From the NCBI GenBank assembly GCA_030272585.1, contig BSYQ01000001.1:4278001-4342000 (forward strand): a DNA stretch of 64,000 nucleotides. Reading direction: 5' to 3'. The notes under the pieces were generated by a model. That model saw nothing but the letters and a program-made list of their open reading frames with translations. It was not told where the DNA came from and did not search any database. This document shows, one piece after another, positions 1-11,400 of this stretch (position 1 is the first letter of the stretch; every line of letters starts with the position of its first letter). Origin of the DNA: Bryopsis sp. KO-2023 (taxonomy: Eukaryota; Chlorophyta; Ulvophyceae; Bryopsidales; Bryopsidaceae). Both the position numbers and the translations under genes were made by a program.

Positions 1-1319
1 TTGTTTGTTTTTTCTGTCTCGATCCAACGGGTTGGAATTTTGGGATGGACAAAATGTGTGGCTTCCCTGGAATAAAATGAAAAACAAATGTCGGTAGAGG
101 GTCAGGAACAATGGGATTCAAACAAATCAGAATGTTTCTTCTTTTTATAATCAGTTAGCCCCCAGGGACGTCTCCAGATTGTCTTGACCGAAGTGAGTTT
201 GGGGAGTGGGTGTATATGCCTGTATGGTTCATTTTGGAGTGATGGTGGGAGAGCCAGTGTCTTCGTGTACATGATGACTCATTTGGTAATTATTTCTTGT
301 ATCAGTGTGTCTGGATACTGTGGTGAATTCCTATTCTTTCTTTTGGTTATTTGGATTTTAAGATTGTTTGAAGGACCACAGACAAAGTCTGGCTGAGCAC
401 CATGAAATCGATTGTTTTCTTTGCAATGTTACCGCACCCTTTTATGAACAGTGGACAGCGTCGTATTCCAAGCACAGCACAATCTCAAAAATGTTTCGCA
501 AAGACGTTCCAACCCAACAGCTTGTTCCCTTTTATCCTTCCACGACCCAGTTTACACAAAGTCATAACTGTCATCACTCCCATAACCGACATAACGCCTA
601 ACGGCTTACATTAAAAATGGGCTTTTTCCTCTTGACCTGTCCCAGCATCATGGTGGGTTAAGGGGGGGGGGGGGGGTCAATTGATTGGTTGAAGCCCAAA
701 GCTTTGATAAATCAGTTTTCAATGGGTCATTATTGTTTTCGCAGAATGAGTGAACAAATATTTTAGCTTGGCTTGTTGGGGTGGAGATTAAATTCTCAAG
801 CCGGAATCTCATTTTGGAACTTTTTGCAATTCTAAAAAGTAATAATTGAGGACAAAAAAAAGGAAAAACCAAAAACGATCATCGAACTGTTTGGTTTAAA
901 AAACTATCGATTCAACTCTTGTCTGTATCCGTTTTGTTTCAGCAGATTGTGTTTTTTCTTAGCTACAGACACGGAGATATATTTCTCGCAAGGTTTTTTT
1001 GTCCTGATTCTGGTTCTCCAGGGATTGAGGACGAAGTTCACTTTTTTTGGTCCTTTGCACATTGTGCTTTGTGGATAGGGATAGGGGCAAAACAGCAGCG
1101 CTGTTTTGGTGCATGTTTGTGGCAAGGCGGTGTGAGGGAAGGGTTTTGAAAGAAACAACGGAATGGAATTGGGCAGAACAGTTTGTTGCAAGTCTGATTG
1201 CACTTGATTTTCTGTAAGTTTTCTTACAGGCTTCGGAGACGTTCCTCTGTTCCTTTTCTTGGAGGAATTCTTGGTTGGGTCTGGATATCGCAGCTGACTA
1301 AAACTTCTTGTTCTTGTGG
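1..1319. other. gene-poor region, no gene supported
   Basis: I see no long open frame and no family motif on either strand. The stretch holds homopolymer runs, including a G run at about 661-676. Small open frames here are at random-expectation size. Confidence 0.6.
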
Positions 1320-1328
1320 GCTAACCCC

Positions 1329-1569
1329 ACACCCCCCGTTGCTATCTACTCCACGATCGACGTGGTGCTGACAAGGCACTCTGACTAAACCGGCGCGCGC
1401 CGGTCTACCCGCTCGCGGCGCGCCGGTCGCGCTAACCCTAAACCCTACACCCTAAACACCTAAACCTTAACCCCCCATTCCTCGATCCAGGGCATGACAG
1501 ATGATTTCAGTCTGTCATGCGCGCATGTCAGCCCACGTCGATCGTGGAGTAGATAGCAACGGGGGATGT
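1329..1569. mobile_element. MITE, Mutator-like non-autonomous element
   Basis: The 241-bp element is bounded by terminal inverted repeats of 37 bp at 1329-1365 and 1533-1569 that differ at one base. It is flanked by the 9-bp direct repeat GCTAACCCC at 1320-1328 and 1570-1578, which reads as a target-site duplication. A 9-bp duplication with long terminal repeats is characteristic of the Mutator/MULE group. The interior has no coding capacity but holds a 16-bp perfect palindrome (1389-1404), a second GC-rich palindrome near 1416-1425, a perfect 10-bp hairpin (1492-1501 with 1511-1520) and CCCTAAA-like units (about 1434-1470). The near-identical repeats suggest recent insertion. Confidence 0.85.
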
Positions 1570-2197
1570 GCTAACCCCAAATTGGCTCTTTTGAACCCAA
1601 GTTGGAAGTCCTTCTGCACAGATTTGCACTTGTCAAAAAAATCAATCAAACAAACACAAAGTTGGATGTTGATCTGTCAGGTTGTAAAAAAGGTTGCAAA
1701 CGGTCTTGAACTGGAAAGGTTTGTTTGAGCAGGATTTTTTCCTATTCTTGCTCAAGAAAACCTGAAGTCGACCTCAGACAGACTTAGCCACAAAAATCAC
1801 TTCCCCCCCCCTTTTTAGTTTTTTGTATGGAGATATCCCCCTTGATCCACCTGGCATAGAAAAACACACCATTTGACCCGTTTGCTCTAAGTGGTCTCTA
1901 ACTGGTGGAACTTGTGATAACAAATACAACCATCCTTCATTCCTCCCTGACAAATACATCATTGACTAAATGAGAAAAAGAGCCCCCCGCTTTCCAACCA
2001 ATCAAAAATCAAATGTCTCATGAAAACAAAAAAAACAAAAAAAAAAGAAAAAAAATGCAACGAGAACGAAATACTATCCCCACACCCCAGTCAAAATCGG
2101 GCAGAACCCATGTCTTCCCCCAGTTTCGAATGTACAATGACGAGTTGGCCGAAGAAAAAATGAGATAAAGAAAAATGATGATGTCCAGGGAGCCATC
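1570..2197. other. intergenic, nothing recognised
   Basis: AT-rich spacer with C and A homopolymers, downstream of the minus-strand hydrolase stop. It probably contains that gene's 3' untranslated region. Confidence 0.5.
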
Positions 2198-3247
2198 CTA
2201 GCCTTGTGTTTGTTCAGCACTTCCACTCCCTTTGGTTTCGGATGCATGTCTGACTAACCAGGCCTGCATATCCCCCAAGGGGAAGGCCCTCTTGTCAGGA
2301 TCTTGCAGCAAGCCATGCTTGCCATCTGGATAGGGTCTATAGAAAACTGAGCATCCAGCCTCCCTCAGACTCTCTTGGAATTGATCCGACAGCGCCCCAT
2401 CGTTTCGCTTGTCCTCGTTCCCGTGCATCAACAACACTGGCAGGGATATTTTCGAGACGTTCTTTTTCACGTGCCCGCACATCTTTCGCATTTCCGAAAC
2501 CTTCCGAACCGTCGTTGGATTCCGTTCGTCGAACGTCGCCTTCGCCGCGTTCGCAGCCGCGGCATCGGGGAACAGCTCCTCGAAACCGCAAGTAGATTTC
2601 CACTTCGGAGCTTTCGCCAAGGGAAAGAGACTATTCGACAATCCACCCAACGTGCCCTCGAGCGCGGGGCATTCCAACAAAGGACTAGCAAGTACCAGAC
2701 CAGCGATTTTTTCCCGAGAATCCTCGCTCTCCGCGTAGGCCAGCGCCACCGTCGCCCCCATGTCCTCTCCGTACAAGAAACAAGGCAACCCCGGGTTGTC
2801 AGACCTCGCGAAATCCACAACCTTTCCCAAGTCAGCGTTGTACTCGGAGAAAGAATCGATGTGGCGCTCGACTCCTCGCATACATCCACTCAGTCCATAT
2901 CCCCTTTGGTCATAACTGTAAATCGCAAAGCCTTTCGAGGCTAGCGTCGCAGCGGAGCCTCGGAAGAATTCTGACGTCAATAGATCCCCGTGCACCATCA
3001 CAATCAACCCCTTCAACTCTTTCCTCTCCTCCGTCTGTGCGGGGGCATCCCACCTCCTGACGTACAATTCTATGCCCTTATTGTTTCTCAGAATAATGGG
3101 TACCGCCCCAGCCGCATCAGGGCTTGCTGGCACCTGGCCCGAATTCGCTCGCCTTTTCTCCTTTACGAAAGCACTCGTTTTCACCTTGCTGATTATAAGC
3201 ACCGCCGCGCCAATCCCCACAGCAGACAACACCACAGAGCGACTCAT
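2198..3247 (-). CDS. alpha/beta hydrolase, monoacylglycerol-lipase-like, Asp nucleophile
   Basis: A single-exon, 349-residue serine-hydrolase-fold protein. The first in-frame ATG is at 3247; the frame stays open a little further upstream without an ATG. A hydrophobic helix at residues 2-22 suggests an N-terminal membrane anchor. The family order is present: oxyanion-region HG (MVHGD, about residue 86), the YDQRGYGLS strand, the nucleophile elbow, then an acid (HGNED, D279) and histidine (DGKHG, H311). The elbow reads GEDMG instead of the usual GxSxG of monoacylglycerol lipases, so the nucleophile position is D162 (codon GAC). Asp at this position is normal in epoxide hydrolases and haloalkane dehalogenases, which use an Asp-His-Asp triad. 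The overall sequence still looks lipase-like. It could be a hydrolase with altered chemistry or a catalytically dead homologue. Substrate unknown. Confidence 0.85.
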   Translation of the reverse strand: MSRSVVLSAVGIGAAVLIISKVKTSAFVKEKRRANSGQVPASPDAAGAVPIILRNNKGIELYVRRWDAPAQTEERKELKGLIVMVHGDLLTSEFFRGSAATLASKGFAIYSYDQRGYGLSGCMRGVERHIDSFSEYNADLGKVVDFARSDNPGLPCFLYGEDMGATVALAYAESEDSREKIAGLVLASPLLECPALEGTLGGLSNSLFPLAKAPKWKSTCGFEELFPDAAAANAAKATFDERNPTTVRKVSEMRKMCGHVKKNVSKISLPVLLMHGNEDKRNDGALSDQFQESLREAGCSVFYRPYPDGKHGLLQDPDKRAFPLGDMQAWLVRHASETKGSGSAEQTQG

Positions 3248-3812
3248 CTTATCACTTGCTCCCGAGCGCCTCAAGATTTCGGTGGCAAGTAGAGCGCGAC
3301 CAGAACACCAAACGAATCAGTCACGCCCCCCTGAACCCGATCGATAAATATCAACGAACTTCACCCTGCTCCAGCGCGAATCGGATATGCTGGAGCGCGA
3401 CCCTCTGAACGTCCGTCCGTGGGTCTTTTCCTCTTGCGCGCCGTTTCTGACTCCTTCAAGAAACGAGCCCACGCAGACACGAGACAGAATCTCGTATCTG
3501 ACTTTCTGTCCAAGTGTTTCAACTGAGACGATTTTCCCCATTTTTAATTTAATTTTCATCTTATCAGCGCTCAGCAAACGAAAGTTGCTGGGAAGGGCAG
3601 CTTTCTTTCTTATGTCGTTCGTGTTGTGTTTTTTTCTTGAAAATGGTTGATCGAAGCATTTTAAATCACTTTTTTGCACACGGTCCAGAACTATTCTATC
3701 GATAGGTGGTGGTTAAAACAGCTCTGTTAAGTTTGCGCACTGGATTTCCTTGAAGCCTTGATACAAGAATGCAAAAATTCCTCAGCAAAAGACACAACAC
3801 TTTTCGAGCTGG

Positions 3813-4517
3813 TCACCCCTTGGCAACTCCACCCCTTCCACGGATCGTATCGATGCGCCTATTGGCGGACTTGGCGAACGCACCAAAGAACAAACGAATG
3901 AAAAAAGGCAAGCGCTGGAAGTTTTCTGGCGACCTGTACAGTTCGATGGGCACATCATACGCGCCAAAATCTCGAGACACTTGACTGGACTCGTCGGCCA
4001 TTTGACAAAAGCAGTCGGTGTCTGTCGGGTTCAGCTTGGAGCGTCCCTTTGCGTGCATCCCGTAACCTTCGTCCAGTCCCTCATTTTTCAACTTTTCCAG
4101 TGCGCTTTCGAAGAGCTCCGGGTCGACTATATATCCGTCGACACGCAGCGTTCGTGGGGCGTCGCCTTGCAAATCCACTTCGACATAGGAATGTAAGAGC
4201 CTCGGTGGGAGTGGGGAAAGCACGCCTCGCAACACGCCGTTGGTCAGCTCAACGAAGCGCTGTCTGGCGGGAAGTCCTGCAGCACTGCACAGGGACGCGA
4301 ACAGGGCTCCCTGTGGGTTGCAGTGTCCAACTCCCAACAGCAAAGTCTCGTCTGGGGTCGCTTCGTCGAACCGTGCAGTGAAGCCGAACTTTAAGTGTTT
4401 CTGGACGAAACTGTAGACTGCTGACGCCTTCTCGATATCCGTTTTGGCGGCCGCCTGTGAAACTATATCCCTCGCGGTATCGATCACCGTCTGAGAAGGT
4501 CGGCTGATGCGAAACAT
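3813..4517 (-). CDS. transglutaminase-like cysteine-fold protein
   Basis: A 234-residue protein counted from the first in-frame ATG at 4517. The frame is open upstream to about 4590 without an ATG, and an acceptor-like site near 4585 could join an unseen 5' exon. The transglutaminase-like core is complete: Cys in GHCNPQGA (C66), His in HSYVEV (H109) and Asp in RVDGY (D127), the Cys-His-Asp triad of the superfamily. Members include peptide N-glycanase-like, protease-like and amidase-like proteins, so the exact reaction cannot be named. No signal peptide is visible. It is in tandem with the hydrolase gene, both on minus, 565 bp apart. Confidence 0.7.
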   Translation of the reverse strand: MFRISRPSQTVIDTARDIVSQAAAKTDIEKASAVYSFVQKHLKFGFTARFDEATPDETLLLGVGHCNPQGALFASLCSAAGLPARQRFVELTNGVLRGVLSPLPPRLLHSYVEVDLQGDAPRTLRVDGYIVDPELFESALEKLKNEGLDEGYGMHAKGRSKLNPTDTDCFCQMADESSQVSRDFGAYDVPIELYRSPENFQRLPFFIRLFFGAFAKSANRRIDTIRGRGGVAKG

Positions 4518-5283
4518 TCCCTGTTGACTGACAATCGCGATTCGCTCGCAGACTTTTTTCCGTTCTTCCAACTGGGAGTAACTGGAAATGGGCCTTCATG
4601 GAGGGTGGATTTGAGAGTGTCATTGTGTTTTCGTTTGCAAGCATTTGCAACTATCAAACAAGATATTCGACTTTGCGGCGAGGAGATATTGCGATTTGCA
4701 ACATGATGGATGGTTTGGTTTTGAGTTGACAGGCGTTTGAATGTGAAGACTTATTTCCGTTTTTACATTCTCGTGGCTTTGTCTCTTTTGAGTGAATGAA
4801 CCACAGTGGCTTTGGCACAGATACTTGTCCAATTATTTTCTTCAAAATTTTACCGATCAAAATCATATCTGTTGGATCCAAGTTTGAATGAAACAAATCC
4901 AATACATGAAGATTCGTGCATTGCAGATGCAACGGGGCTGATTTCTTGGCCGAACTCAGAAAAAAAAGCCACAATTCTTGGCTGTTGTGAGAGTTGAAAC
5001 GAAAGTGTTGAAACGCGGCAGATGAGATTTTTTCTTTTCTCTTTCAGGGTAATACCAAAAAAGAAAGTATGAGGAGAAGGGATTCCTTCTACACAAGAAA
5101 AAAGAAAAGTGGTATTCCAAAGCTGAAAGAATCATGTCGTTGCTGCAACTCTAAGCCAGCCCCCTCCCCCTCACAATACCCACTCTTTTCCCTTACCTTG
5201 CCCACTGCCCACCCCACCCGCCCTAACGTTCCATCAAATGAGTGAAGTGATTTTTATCTATCCTGCAGCGTCTAAACATCGGA
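4518..5283. other. intergenic between transglutaminase-like gene and cyclin
   Basis: Apart from a possible 5' extension of the transglutaminase-like gene near 4518-4600, I see no coding signal. A C-rich patch lies at 5158-5225. Confidence 0.5.
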
Positions 5284-6548
5284 TCATCTTTGTGCATAGA
5301 ACACATTTTCAGGAAGGGATTCCAGGGGTGATATTTCCGACACTGAATGGCGTCTGGGTTTTGCGTATCTTTGCAGTATCCCCCTGAACCCATGTTGCCT
5401 TACCCTCCGCCATCCATTCAGCAACACCTCGCAACACACCTTCAGCTCAGGCAACGAAAACCCAGTGAAATGGCGAAGAGTAGGTGTCCAAATCGCGACC
5501 CTGCAAGCAACACAGCTTCAATGGTAAATTCGGAATTTGCCATAGAGTAAACCGAAACAAATTTCTTGCTGGCCAAATGGCCACTTCAGCGATTGCTTCC
5601 ATTCTCCCCAGTTGGCTGGCTGAAGCCCCGCTTTGATTATAGTGCTCTTGGATTTGTCAGAAATGAGGTCAGACTGGAGGTACTGACCTTAACTTCAGCC
5701 TCCCTAGAAATATGGCCGAGGCGGTCACCATCGACGGAACGAAATGCATGCAGTCTCCATGGAGCATCGACACATCCAGCAGATATCGCACCAAGCTTTC
5801 CAACTCCTTCTTGTAGTTGGCCAGATCCACCTGGCCAGCCTCGATGTACCTCCTCATGAAACTCGCAGGCGTGGGATTAAACAAGTTGAAACCCAAGCTG
5901 GCTAAAATGTGCAGTTCCACCGTCTGAACCTGGGGCCTCGAGAACGTGTTTGCAGTTATGGATGAGCAATGTGACGACGTGGGTGCAATCCTCTCAACGT
6001 ACTTGGAGGCTGTCCAAATGCATGCCACCCCGACCAGTTGAAAATGGGTTTTGGGTATGGGGACGCTGGCCAAGTAACGATCCAGCAAGTTCACAGCCAA
6101 ATGCAGGCTCTGTGTGCTCAATTCCCATTCCTCCACCACCTCCATTAGCCAATCCACCAGGGTTTCACGGTGTCCAGCGGTGAGCTCTTTTTGCACATTT
6201 CGATGATGTGCAGGTGTGGGTCGGGCTTGCGCCTACAAACTGAAATACATCCCTCATCAAGCCTGTTCGTTCGGCCAACCCCCAATTCCCAGTACTCCGC
6301 GACCGCCCTCCCTCCCCCCCAACCCCGACACGCAATGCTATGGAGTGTGAAATCGTGCATCGAAAATGGAAGGGGGGATGCTGATCGTCATTCAATCTCT
6401 CCGAAACGAATGGAGGTTTCGTGGGTTTAGCACCTCTTCAGCTTTTTGGTGGGCAGACATTTCTCTGGCGTACGTCGCACTCGTCCCCCTTCGTTCATCG
6501 ATGTTGATCACTCGATTCGCAGCGCTCGAAAAGTATCCGAAAACCGGC
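5284..6548 (-). CDS. mitotic A/B-type cyclin (5' exon unresolved)
   Basis: Three exons are resolved with matching phases: 6434-6548, 5688-6232 and 5284-5500. The first reads into the conserved pre-box region (ATYAREMSAHQKAEE, then RPTPAHH). The cyclin box follows: HRETLVDWLMEVVEEW, LHLAVNLLDRYLAS, FQLVGVACIWTASKYVE. The C-terminal cyclin fold carries FNPTPASFMRRYIEAG and the closing WTPTLRHFTGFS. The box and the TPxxFxRR context fit mitotic cyclins that bind and activate a CDK. Exon 6434-6548 begins in mid-codon (needs two bases), so at least one 5' exon is missing. An acceptable upstream piece ends at a GTACTC donor near 6669, but no ATG could be tied to it. No destruction box was identified. 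Confidence 0.85.
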
Positions 6549-8410
6549 CTGTTTAATTGAAAATATGACACTGGGCCACGGACACCGCGAAAGTCGTCAC
6601 AAGACTTGCTAACGAAAACCACGCGGATGGGCAATCAAGCGGACTTGCACGTGTGGTAGTGTCGAGTACCTTGGTCTTCGAAGTCTGTGCAGATGCGCGA
6701 GCTGGTCGCTCTTCGTCTCTTCCTTTCGCTCTCGGGTGTCGAGCACTATGCGATAAACAAAAAAATGCAGAACAGACTCTCACGTCATAAAATCCTTTAC
6801 AGGGAGGGTCGTGCTCCTGAATTCATGGAGGCTGTCGTGATGGATTTCCAGTCACTGGGTTATCGAGACGAACTGAGACGCGCGCGTTGGAGATTCTGTT
6901 GCCCCCCTCTTTTGGACGTCGTCGTCAGTGAAAACAAGTGACGGGTCTATTATCCCCTTCTGGGTCGATATGGACGATTTGTGCTTTTCGTTTCGTGATT
7001 GCTGTTTTTTTTCGTGCCCTGACGTGTTGAAAAGAGTCGACACCTGCGCCCTCTTCCCCGCTTGAGACACTCGCGACGTCTTGTGGTTTTCAGAGTACTG
7101 GTTGAAGGTCGTCATTTGCCTTTCCTATGGCAAACTTAGGCGATGGTCGTCTCTTTGTGCAGTTTTCTGTCTTCTGCTTTTCGGACGATACGTGGGTGCC
7201 CAGTTTCTGTCTGTCGGACACGAAGGTCACGTCACGTGACTCACGTGCATATGATGAGTAAATTTTCGCGAAAATGTACAACTCCCCAATGTTTGGATGG
7301 AGTGGAGAGTCCTCTTGGTTGGGAGCAGAAAAAAAAATTCGACTTGAATGCCTAAACTTTTCCGTTGTGTTGTAACCCTTCAGTGGGCCAAAAGAGCATG
7401 AGTAATGCGAATAGGCCCAACTTTCAATGATTCAAGCTGTAGGAAAACGACACTTTCTCCTCTTCACACAAGTCTGGATCAGACAGTCAAGAGAGGGGCA
7501 GAGTGAGTTCTAAGAATAAGCGGCCGAGAATTGCTGATCCCGCCACATTCATTCATCCTTTACCGCTTTGACACATCCACTCTACTCTCCAAAACGGTGC
7601 AACTGCGCAGCTGGCTCTTTCAACTTGGGAGCACTTCCCATCAAAACCTCATTATTTCCTTAAATTGCAGCCACCAGCCAAGAAAGAGAGAAATTCTCTT
7701 GCAAGACGATACAAGTTGGTTTCTTTTTTTCGGGATGGGTTGATGCACCAGCAGCACCATTCTCGGTTGGTTTTTTCGGCTGATAAAATCCCCCCCCCCC
7801 TGCCCCTGCCCCTGCCCCTTTGGTCACTCGATCACTCACCTCCACCACTCCATCATCAAAAAGAAGAAAAAATGAATCGCTAGTTAATATATAGTTTTGA
7901 TCAATAACCAGTGCTACAACCCCATCACATACATACATATGAGACATATGCAATTTTCAGAGCAATCTTCGAAAAACCTAGCGAAAATTGCCCCGACTCT
8001 CTCTCTAGGCAGAGAAGCACAAGCAGTACTTCTAGGTTACAACCGATATTCAGTTTTGTTTTAATTTTTTTTTCTTTCTTTTCCATGTGTATATTTTCTC
8101 CACGAAGGCTCCCTAATACTCTGAGACTTTTAGTTCACCCATCCGACCATATTTCCTTTTAACTCTCCCACCAGCAGCCTGCACTTGATATCCAAAAAAA
8201 GAAGGCGAAACGGCCACGATTTCTCTTCCACAAAAGCTAACCAAAATTCCACTCTCTGTACTCTACAATAACACACCCCCGTACCCCCAAAAAATCTGTT
8301 GCAAATCCACAACTTACACACCCTCTTTTCCCGATCAAACCCTTATCCCCTACTCTTCCCCCCTTCCCCCCTGCATACTGTTAAAACCCTAACTTCCTCT
8401 TGGGTGCGCA
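6549..8410. other. upstream of cyclin and 3' flank of flippase
   Basis: About 6670-6790 may hold a first cyclin exon. From about 7440 to 8400 the plus strand is C/T/A-rich and G-poor, as in other non-coding DNA downstream of minus-strand genes here. A run of CCCCTG units lies at about 7793-7820. No gene supported. Confidence 0.5.
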
Positions 8411-11400
8411 TTACGGCTCTCGATTCAAATGTGCTGATATTGGTCGATTGTGCCGTTTCTGGGTGGACTTTGATCTTTCGTTTATGCTGGTAGCTGTGAG
8501 TGTGGAATTGGGCCCTTCTACAATATCAAGTGCAGCCAACCGAAGCCGCTCCTCTGCGGTGAGATCAGCCAAGGGTCCCTTCATTTGTTCAAACTCTGCT
8601 AATGTCATGTTATCATCTGGATCGAACAGCCACTTCCAGCTCCGCATGAAATACCTGTTGGGTAACGCAGCAATAACGTTAAATAAATAAAATTGTGAAA
8701 AAGAGGTAAATCTTATCTACGTTTCAAGATTCCGCCACTATCAAACCTCATTCAAAAAGCTAACAAAAAAAGCTTTCATCGTCTACAAAGATGAACATAT
8801 CTGAAACGAGCCAAAATATGGGTACAACTGAAAAAAAAAAATGACGAAATGAGCAAAACGGGCGGATCCGAGTTACAAGTCCAGCTGGAAGGTGGATGAC
8901 TGACCTGTAACCGAAGCTTATGACATATACAGCAGAGATGGAAAGCCAAAAATTTGCGGTGGCGAATAGATTTTCGGCCGTGCCGTACTGTCCAGGATCA
9001 AACATGCCCAGAGCTTGTTCCGCGTGTGGAAAGGCCAGGCAAAACGGAAACACCAACGCAAAGCTCAGAAAAACGAAAAAACTGAAGAGCCCGGTCCAAT
9101 ATCTGGCCACCAGACAGACTTCAAGAGTGACGACTCCGAGCATGGATATGTAGATGGTTTTGCCGACGGACCACAAGCCGTGGGTGGAGTTGTCTCCTCG
9201 CACGCTGGCCGAGAAGTAAGGGATGAAGAAACAAAAAGCAGCATCGACCATGCCTTGGATGACCCCCGTTCGCCAAAATGTCTCGGTGCTCAATGAGGTG
9301 CTTCGATTATATAGTTGGGGAAACCTGCCATCCCAGAGCTAGATTTTGAGAAAGTTTTGACAGTTTTTTGGGGGAGTGCCAGGGGGGAGGGGACCTTCAT
9401 GCACTGGTTTGCTGAACCCCATGGTAATTCAACAGAGGCGAAAATGTATTGGAAGCCAAACCTTGCTGGAAAGACAACGTTTATAATTATGAGTTTGAAT
9501 CATTTTTTTAAAATAATTTGCACATGGATCCTACCTTATGAGAATTGTGTCATCCACTGGTCGATCCAAAATAGAAAAAAGGAGAATGGGCATGGACGTG
9601 AAAACCACGTTGTACATCGCTGCGGAAATATCATCGATCAATGTCTGACCTACACACCACCCATGCAACTGATCATTCACTTCTTTCGCACGACACACAT
9701 CGAATAGCAAAGCTTTTATGGATTCTTACGAAAACAACAAGGAAAACAGCACAAACAAAAAAGGCAGCAAATTGGCAAAAAGCTTCTCAATGGAGGGTAC
9801 GTAATGAGCACTATGGGTGGATGAAGAGAGGTGCCGAATCTCTGGCATTGTTTTGGAAAAACCACAAAACGGAGTTTTTTTGGGGGGGGGGGGATAAAAA
9901 AAAAGGGAGGGGGCTGGGAGGTGCTTTTGGAGATTTTCGTGAACACAAACCCATGATCCGTATTTTGAGGGAAACAGGACAAAAAACTCTCACCTGAAAA
10001 TCCGCAGAAGAATTGGTAGTAAATGAGAACGAAAGCAAAAGAGATGTTCTTGAAGAAAGAGAACTTGATCAAGCGGGCAAGTCGGTAATGAGACATTTGC
10101 CCATGGACCAGCAACAATCGTATCAAGAACTTGAACTGGCCGATGGAATAATCGCTGTTATTGACCGCCTGTCTGCCCTCTTTCCCAGCGATTCCGACCC
10201 CGACGTCCGCAGCCTGAATCATTGTGACATCGTTCGCTCCATCACCGATGGCCAGCATTTTTGCCTGTCCACCGAGAAATACATCCAAGTTAATAATACC
10301 CTCCAGGACATAACCACGGCACTTTGTTTGGATAATGTTTTTTCGAGGATTCCTTTCGGAGTTCGAATTTGCTCGTTTATTTGATAAGGGGGGCAGGGAA
10401 AAAAGAAAGAGAGGCATCCAGAGGAAAAACAAATAGTGGAGGAAAGAAGAGGGTGTTTCTTTTTTTCTTTTTTCTTTTTTTTTTTTTGGGGGGGGGGGGG
10501 CACAGAGAGAGAGAGAGAGAGAGAGGAAGAAAAATAATTGAATTTTGTGGTTGTAATCCTCATCGAGACCTTTATTTTCCGATTCTGGCGCCGGAAAAAT
10601 TTTAGCACGGGTCCCCCTGGACCTTCCTCGGCTTTCCTCAACTCGAACTCCTTCATGATTCTCACGACGGCAGCCTTTTGTGAAGGGGAGGACCGACAAA
10701 TCACGACCCCCGAACAAAGGGACCCCAAATAGGCCAGCTCACCTTCCAGGGAGCTTGCTGCAAGAGTTTCAAACCAGTCAGCAGGTTGGCCGATGAAAGC
10801 ATAACAAAAATACCAAAAGGACCAAAAAGAAACACTGTCAACCAGGAGAAAGATCAGCAAAGGAAATAGAGGCGTACTTCTCTTACTTGGTTTCAGAATA
10901 ATCGATCTAATTTTCATAGAGGACTTTGAAATTCAAGAATTGTCGTTGGAAAATCAAATTGAAAGTCGGGTAAAAGCAGGCAGATTTAAGAAAACTTTTG
11001 AATATTTTTTTCGATCAATTCGGTATCCCTGGGTACCATGTCAAGATTGAAAGAAGAAAAACATTGCTAACCACCCATATGCATCCTGGGGTTGAAAACG
11101 CACCCAAGACATGGACCAAACTTGGGCCATCCACCACCAATTCGACATTCAGTCCAGCCCTCAGTCGAGCCTCCGCCATCTTTCTGAGATGCGAAAGATT
11201 GTCTCTTGCATCTATTGAAAACAAGAAAAAAGCTCAACTCATTGGACATCCAAACGTGAGTAACTCACAGCCTTTCTGTGTTTGGATCCACATTTGTTTC
11301 TGGCTAGTTTTGGGTTTCAAAACACAAAAAGGGGGTTGGGTGGGGGTAAAGAAGCAACGATCGAACTCACCCCAACGATACTCCGCAGTGAATATCAACA

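Noticed and set aside
1389..1425. GC-rich palindromes as a possible CRISPR or origin
   Set aside because: There are no repeated spacers, and they lie within a transposon-like element in a eukaryotic genome.
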